From positions 1 through 7,529 of the forward strand of contig DIRQ01000065.1 of NCBI GenBank assembly GCA_002424365.1: a DNA stretch of 7,529 bases, read 5' to 3'. This document shows positions 4,212-7,529 of this stretch, piece by piece (position 1 is the stretch's first letter; each line of letters starts with the position of its first letter). Position numbers and translations under genes: made by a program. The stretch comes from Syntrophomonas sp. UBA5432 (GTDB taxonomy: Bacteria; Bacillota; Syntrophomonadia; Syntrophomonadales; Syntrophomonadaceae). The notes beneath the pieces were generated by a model that worked only from the letters and a program-made list of their open reading frames with translations, searched no databases and was not told where the DNA came from.

Positions 4212-5687
4212 ATGAAAAGGCTTTTAATGTCCGGTATGGTAGTAGTATTAATGCTTTTTACTGTAAACCCAGGCGTTTTTGCCCATACTGATGGGAATGT
4301 GAATAGTCTGTCTGCTCCGCCATTGACAATGCAGATAAACGGTTCGGTGGTGGAGGTTCCGGCTGATATGGATGTAATCGAAGGCCAGGTAATGGTTCCC
4401 TTGCGCTGGGCAGCAGAACAATTGGGCGCCGATTCTGTACAATGGGATTCCGCTACCCGCACGGTTACCATAAAGACCCCACAGGATTTTTATAATATGG
4501 AGAAGTTGACTGCCTATTATAGAGGATTACAGACCGGTTCTCCTGAGGAAGAAAAGCTGTTGTGCCCGCTTCCGGATAGGGTGAAAAATCTGCATCTATC
4601 TAATGCTGTGCCTAACCGGGCATGGATATTGGAATTGGAACAGTTTAAGCCGGCAGGACGGATAAGCACCCATAATTGTATTTACATATGTATTACCAGC
4701 GAAGATGGTTCCTATAAACACGATGCGGCCGTATACAGCATTGAAAATCATCAGGGCCGTTATTACCTGCCCATGGACTGGTTGGAGCACCTGTTTAAGG
4801 CTACGGTTAATTATAATGAAACTACCAATATACTATCCATTCAGACCCCCGATCGGGAAAAAATCAAAACTGAAATTGCCCTGATAGAGAATACCCTTAT
4901 GCCAGCCAGTGCGGATGAAGCCATAAATTTATGGGGTCGGGGCGAACAAATCCGCAATGGAGCTCTGCAATATGCGGCTCTGTCACCGCAACTACGTCAG
5001 GAAGCAGATAAAAGTAGTTCTGTCCGCCAAACATACTGGGCTACCGGTTTTTCAAGCCCCTGGGCAGGTCCGATAACCATAACCAACCGGGAAAAGCTCA
5101 GCGCTACAAAATTTGAGTACACCCTGTCTTTCCCGGAACTAACTTCTGACCCCCTTGATACCACCATCGCAACAGAAAAAATGGTGGTGGAAAAGCTTCT
5201 TTATAATGGTAAAGAAGGGTGGTTTATCACCCAACTACTACAATCTAGTGGCTATGGGGTTATTGAGGGCCTTTATAAAAATAATAGCCTGTATCTGTCA
5301 GCAGATAAGGTTTCTTTTCCTCTGCCGGCCGACTGGTCACTTGAACAGAGTAATCAGGAAATAATAATAGAAGACAACCAGGGCTGCTGCATCGGTGCTA
5401 TTGAGGAACTGGGCGGTTATTTTCTTCCCAATCATCGTGATATCTTAAACGATAAAAAGCTGGCCAGCGGGTGGGGCGAAAGCCATTTGCTGGTACTCCT
5501 GTACCAATCTCCGGCAGCTTCGGAAATACAGGAAAGCTGGCAGGAAGTCCACGCCATGATACCGCTGAAAAGTCAACACTGGCTCGATATTTCGGTTAAG
5601 GTAAGCTCAAAAGATAATGTAGAAGAATTACAAAAAATATTAGAAAACGCTATAATGGGGGCTGCTGGAGAAGCAACTGCTTATTAA
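4212..5687 (+). CDS. Secreted copper-amine-oxidase-N (stalk) domain protein
   Basis: This 491-residue protein begins with a signal peptide (MKRLLMSGMVVVLMLF, likely cut after GVFA near residue 24). Residues 38-89 are a copper amine oxidase N-terminal-like domain: MQINGSVVEVP, a VPLRWAAEQLGA core, VQWDSATRTVTIKT. Residues about 172-212 (YYLPMDWLEHLFKATVNYNETTNILSIQT) look like a second half-repeat. Despite the name, this stalk domain is a wall-associated, non-catalytic module in Bacillota. A middle region (about 232-345) begins ADEAINLWGRGEQIRNGALQ, which I recall from other proteins with this domain. The C-terminal region (from about 360, VSFPLPADWSL) looks like a separate alpha-beta module. 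No catalytic motif is seen. The start follows a purine-rich SD (4194-4206). It is the only sizeable rightward gene, and it runs convergent to the lipoprotein gene 89 nt away. No clear promoter is visible in 4021-4193. Confidence 0.78.
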   Translation: MKRLLMSGMVVVLMLFTVNPGVFAHTDGNVNSLSAPPLTMQINGSVVEVPADMDVIEGQVMVPLRWAAEQLGADSVQWDSATRTVTIKTPQDFYNMEKLTAYYRGLQTGSPEEEKLLCPLPDRVKNLHLSNAVPNRAWILELEQFKPAGRISTHNCIYICITSEDGSYKHDAAVYSIENHQGRYYLPMDWLEHLFKATVNYNETTNILSIQTPDREKIKTEIALIENTLMPASADEAINLWGRGEQIRNGALQYAALSPQLRQEADKSSSVRQTYWATGFSSPWAGPITITNREKLSATKFEYTLSFPELTSDPLDTTIATEKMVVEKLLYNGKEGWFITQLLQSSGYGVIEGLYKNNSLYLSADKVSFPLPADWSLEQSNQEIIIEDNQGCCIGAIEELGGYFLPNHRDILNDKKLASGWGESHLLVLLYQSPAASEIQESWQEVHAMIPLKSQHWLDISVKVSSKDNVEELQKILENAIMGAAGEATAY

Positions 5688-5776
5688 GTAAGCAATAAAA
5701 AGGAGATAGACAATATAGCTCTTCTTGATACGGATTCCGTTGATGCATGATTTTCTTCATGTTGTGATAGAAGTAG

Positions 5777-6397
5777 CTACCATTCATAATTATACGTTTG
5801 CCCGTTGTTAACTTCATATTGTTTCTTGTTTTTAACCATTGTTTTCATCTGTTCGTCTAAGGTTTTGGGGAAAGAATAGCAATCATTCCGATATAGTAAC
5901 GGCAATTTTTTTTGCCACTCTTCCGTAAAATCGAAATGCCTATCTTCGGTAATAAGTAAAAACTGACAAAAACCACGATTGGGGAGCTTATCAAAGGCTT
6001 CTTTTAAAGGTTTATGCCAATACTCTTCCAAACCGATATTTTGATAAGGATCTTCATAGCCCACCAGCAACAATTGTTTATTATCGGCCAGAAGCTCTTT
6101 GAGTTCTTTGGTTTCAACCTTTTTAACAGCATTATGATCAATAAATAAAACTGCATTAGGATATTGCTTAGCCAGACGTATAAATTCAGCGAAATCAGAT
6201 GTTAATTCTGCCTGCTTTAATTTTTCAATCTCGGCAGCACTAAAATAACCATTTTCCTCGCTTAAATAGATAGCCTGCAGTGATTCCTTGGTTATTGGAG
6301 ACTCAACAGGTTTCACTGTTTTGATATTACCATCACCACAACCGCATATTGATATCATAAACAGCAAAATGAGGACTTTAATCAATTTTTTACGCAT
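5777..6397 (-). CDS. Lipoprotein of unknown function
   Basis: This encodes 206 residues from the ATG at 6397, preceded by GGGGAG (6404-6409) at 6 nt. An adjacent ATG at 6400 is possible but only 3 nt from the SD. The start MRKKLIKVLILLFMISICGC is a lipoprotein signal with Cys20 as the probable lipidated residue; the lipobox ICGC is slightly unusual with Cys at -2. The mature part is soluble and charged, with an alternating pattern (FAEFIRLAKQYPNAVLFID, ELKELLADNKQLLLVGYED) suggesting alternating beta strands and helices. I do not recognise a family. It lies downstream of toxin copy 2 on the same strand, separated by the hairpin at 6457-6487. The stop is TAG, as for the gene at 3042-3479, so TAG is an ordinary stop here. 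Confidence 0.72.
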   Translation of the reverse strand: MRKKLIKVLILLFMISICGCGDGNIKTVKPVESPITKESLQAIYLSEENGYFSAAEIEKLKQAELTSDFAEFIRLAKQYPNAVLFIDHNAVKKVETKELKELLADNKQLLLVGYEDPYQNIGLEEYWHKPLKEAFDKLPNRGFCQFLLITEDRHFDFTEEWQKKLPLLYRNDCYSFPKTLDEQMKTMVKNKKQYEVNNGQTYNYEW

Positions 6398-6456
6398 CAT
6401 ATTCTCCCCTTGTATTTAATCTCCCCGATTATCACCGAAGTTAGGAGCATAGTACT

Positions 6457-6495
6457 GCACGACCGCCTTACCCAAAGGCGGTCGTGCTATTTTCT
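6457..6495 (+). terminator. Hairpin after toxin copy 2
   Basis: The arms GCACGACCGCCTT (6457-6469) and AAGGCGGTCGTGC (6475-6487) form a perfect 13-bp stem with a 5-nt loop. On the plus strand it is followed by TATTTTCT; on the minus strand there is no T-run. It corresponds to the copy 1 hairpin at 3841-3868 with compensated base changes. It can end a rightward antisense RNA or fold at the 3' end of the leftward toxin mRNA. Confidence 0.6.
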
Positions 6496-6568
6496 AAAGC
6501 ATAATACCCAGGCAAATAACTCCCACGATTACCAAGCAGAATTGGAACAACTCGCTATATGTAATCAT
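6494..6568 (-). CDS. Holin-like type I toxin peptide, copy 2, basic tail lost
   Basis: This encodes 24 residues beginning MITYSELFQFCLVIVG, identical to copy 1 over the first 16, and ending GIML. The ATG at 6568 lies 6 nt after GAGGTG. Compared with copy 1 there is one extra T before AGAAAA, which turns TTC AGA AAA TAA into CTT TAG and removes the Arg-Lys end. Hol_Tox-type peptides usually end in basic residues, so activity may be reduced. Upstream is a good promoter (6632-6661); an antisense promoter like that of copy 1 is not apparent. Located between cca and the lipoprotein gene on the same strand. It may be an attenuated or decaying toxin. Confidence 0.62.
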   Translation of the reverse strand: MITYSELFQFCLVIVGVICLGIML

Positions 6569-6573
6569 AGATA

Positions 6574-6597
6574 TCACCTCCCCTCGCGGGAAAGTGA
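6574..6597 (-). promoter_or_regulatory. SD-sequestering hairpin of toxin copy 2
   Basis: It has the same 10-bp stem as copy 1 (arms UCACUUUCCC and GGGGAGGUGA), but the loop is GCGA instead of GUGA. Both loops fit GNRA, so the only change in the structure keeps a stable tetraloop. The 3' arm is the SD of the toxin. Confidence 0.65.
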
Positions 6598-6631
6598 TAA
6601 ACCGCCAAACGGCAACTCCTTTGCTTATTTT

Positions 6632-6661
6632 AACATATTTGCATTTATTAACTAACGTCAA
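6632..6661 (-). promoter_or_regulatory. Promoter of toxin copy 2
   Basis: The -35 is TTGACG (6661-6656), followed by an 18-nt spacer and the -10 TATGTT (6637-6632). The mRNA would start near GCAAAGGAGTTGCCG. The -35, spacing and the 9 nt between the -10 and AAAGGAG match the antisense promoter at 3756-3784. Confidence 0.55.
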
Positions 6662-6703
6662 CTTGCTTATCTTACCATTTCTTTGTGGATTCCGCGCAAC
6701 AAC

Positions 6704-7529
6704 TTATGCTAGGCTTTCTTTTACCCATTTAAGAATCTCCTGGCGTGATTTGCCTTCCAGTTGCATTTCAAAACACCGGTCCAAAATTTTGCGGAAGTTG
6801 GTGCCAGGTTTCAGCCCCAGGGCAATTAAATCCCTTCCCTGTACATAAGGGGTAATTCCCTGTTCGGGGTCTAATCCCAGGCGGGATATCCTGTCCATTA
6901 GCCATTCCTGCACCGGGGCAAAACCCCGTTCCTTACCTCTACCTTTAAAATCAGCTTCGGCCAGCAGTAATAACTCCCTAACATTGACCCGGTTAACCAG
7001 TTTGCGGATAGCCTTATCACTTACCTGTTGCCGGGTTTTGTACAATAAAACCGGGTGCATGTGCTCTCTGACCAGTTTTTCTACACCTGCGATAAGGCTT
7101 TTGGAGGCATTTAACTGGTTTAAAAAAATGCGAGCCAGCTTTTCGCCCTCCAGGTCATGCCCGTAAGCAGTAATTTTACCATTGCGAATACAGGTGGTGG
7201 CCGGTTTGCCCAGGTCATGAAGAAGGGCGGCAAACATTAGCACTTCCGGGTCCTGGGATTGTTTTTTAAGGCGGGCACAGATATCTACTACTTGTAAGGT
7301 ATGCTGCCAAACATCACCTTCGGGATGGTTAAGGGGAGATTGTTCGCAACCTACTAAACGGGAAAGCATGGGGTGCCGGCGTTCCAGTATCCCGGTTTCC
7401 TGCATATAGCTTAGTCCCAGCGAAGGCTGGGGTGCTAAAAGCAGTAATTTACGTAATTCTTCTAATATCCGCTCCGGTTTAATATCATCCAAATTACTTT
7501 GTTTCATCAATTCCAGGGTAGCAGCATCG
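6704..7529 (-). CDS. cca: CCA tRNA nucleotidyltransferase, C-terminal HD part, 5' end cut by window edge
   Basis: The frame is open to the right edge (DAATLELMKQSNLDDI at the cut), so the N-terminal nucleotidyltransferase head lies outside the window. The TTG or ATG codons near 7510 are internal, not the start. The visible part opens with the tRNA-binding-type segment IKPERILEELRKLLLL. The HD phosphohydrolase signature follows: HPEGDVWQHTL, ALLHDLGKPATT, a GHDLEGEKLA segment and REHMHP, giving the usual His/Asp metal ligands. Proteins of this build add or repair the 3' CCA end of tRNA; some act as poly(A) polymerases, which cannot be separated here without the head domain. The gene ends with TAA at 6704, and the toxin-2 promoter begins about 43 nt further on the same strand. 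No terminator was found between them, so readthrough into the toxin unit is possible. Confidence 0.78.
   Translation of the reverse strand, partial: DAATLELMKQSNLDDIKPERILEELRKLLLLAPQPSLGLSYMQETGILERRHPMLSRLVGCEQSPLNHPEGDVWQHTLQVVDICARLKKQSQDPEVLMFAALLHDLGKPATTCIRNGKITAYGHDLEGEKLARIFLNQLNASKSLIAGVEKLVREHMHPVLLYKTRQQVSDKAIRKLVNRVNVRELLLLAEADFKGRGKERGFAPVQEWLMDRISRLGLDPEQGITPYVQGRDLIALGLKPGTNFRKILDRCFEMQLEGKSRQEILKWVKESLA

Larger units (their letters stand above)
6457..6637 (-). repeat. Direct repeat unit B (toxin locus copy 2)
   Basis: This is the second copy of the unit at 3841-4020, same orientation, about 2.6 kb away. The two copies flank the 4212-5687 gene and the lipoprotein gene. Confidence 0.8.

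Noticed and set aside
5688..5776. SD-like AAAAAGGAGAT just after the 4212-5687 gene, with no ATG following, and a weak CATGA/TCATG hairpin
   Set aside because: The frame after it ends within 12 codons, and the 5-bp stem without a T-run is not a credible terminator. No feature called.

Overview
The window looks like a chromosomal segment of a Gram-positive, Clostridia-like Bacillota. The evidence is signal-peptide secreted proteins without outer-membrane features, a copper-amine-oxidase-N (stalk) domain protein, an NlpC/P60-type wall hydrolase, a NAGPA-type phosphodiester glycosidase, Hol_Tox-type mini-toxins, and a repeated strong Shine-Dalgarno (SD) signal GAGGTG about 6 nt before ATG. A Peptococcaceae/Desulfotomaculum-like host is my guess from this gene mix, not something I could test.

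Layout. Positions 1-3479 hold a leftward set of exported proteins, in transcription order: a small secreted beta-sandwich-like protein (3042-3479); a PPC-domain secreted protein (2447-2950) followed in the same frame, after one TAG codon, by an NlpC/P60-like hydrolase (1820-2398); an NHL/beta-propeller-like exported protein (596-1765); and the N-terminal part of a phosphodiester glycosidase cut by the left edge (1-473). Positions 3480-4211 contain no large gene. They hold two gene remnants (a piece matching the C-terminus of the 596-1765 gene, and a piece of a metallo-beta-lactamase-fold protein), a strong rightward promoter with a short antisense RNA and terminator, and a 26-residue membrane toxin gene on the minus strand. 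Positions 4212-5687 encode a rightward secreted protein with a copper-amine-oxidase-N domain. Positions 5777-6397 encode a leftward lipoprotein. Positions 6457-6661 hold a second copy of the mini-toxin locus. Positions 6704-7529 hold the HD-domain end of a tRNA nucleotidyltransferase (cca), cut by the right edge.

The most interesting part is the duplicated type I toxin-antitoxin-like locus. Both copies encode a MITYSELFQFCLVIV peptide. In both, the SD is predicted to be buried in a perfect 10-bp hairpin closed by a GNRA tetraloop. Both end in a covarying GC-rich hairpin. They differ in state. Copy 1 has a consensus antisense promoter facing its 3' end and an intact Arg-Lys tail. Copy 2 has a good toxin promoter and no convincing antisense promoter, and a 1-nt insertion removes its basic tail. 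The antisense promoter plus RNA start of copy 1 is itself an inverted near-copy of the toxin promoter plus leader. This suggests that the antitoxin arose from an inverted toxin leader, or that a third, inverted toxin copy was lost.

The second notable point is the PPC-NlpC/P60 gene. It looks like one secreted hydrolase interrupted by a single in-frame amber codon inside a 10-bp palindrome.
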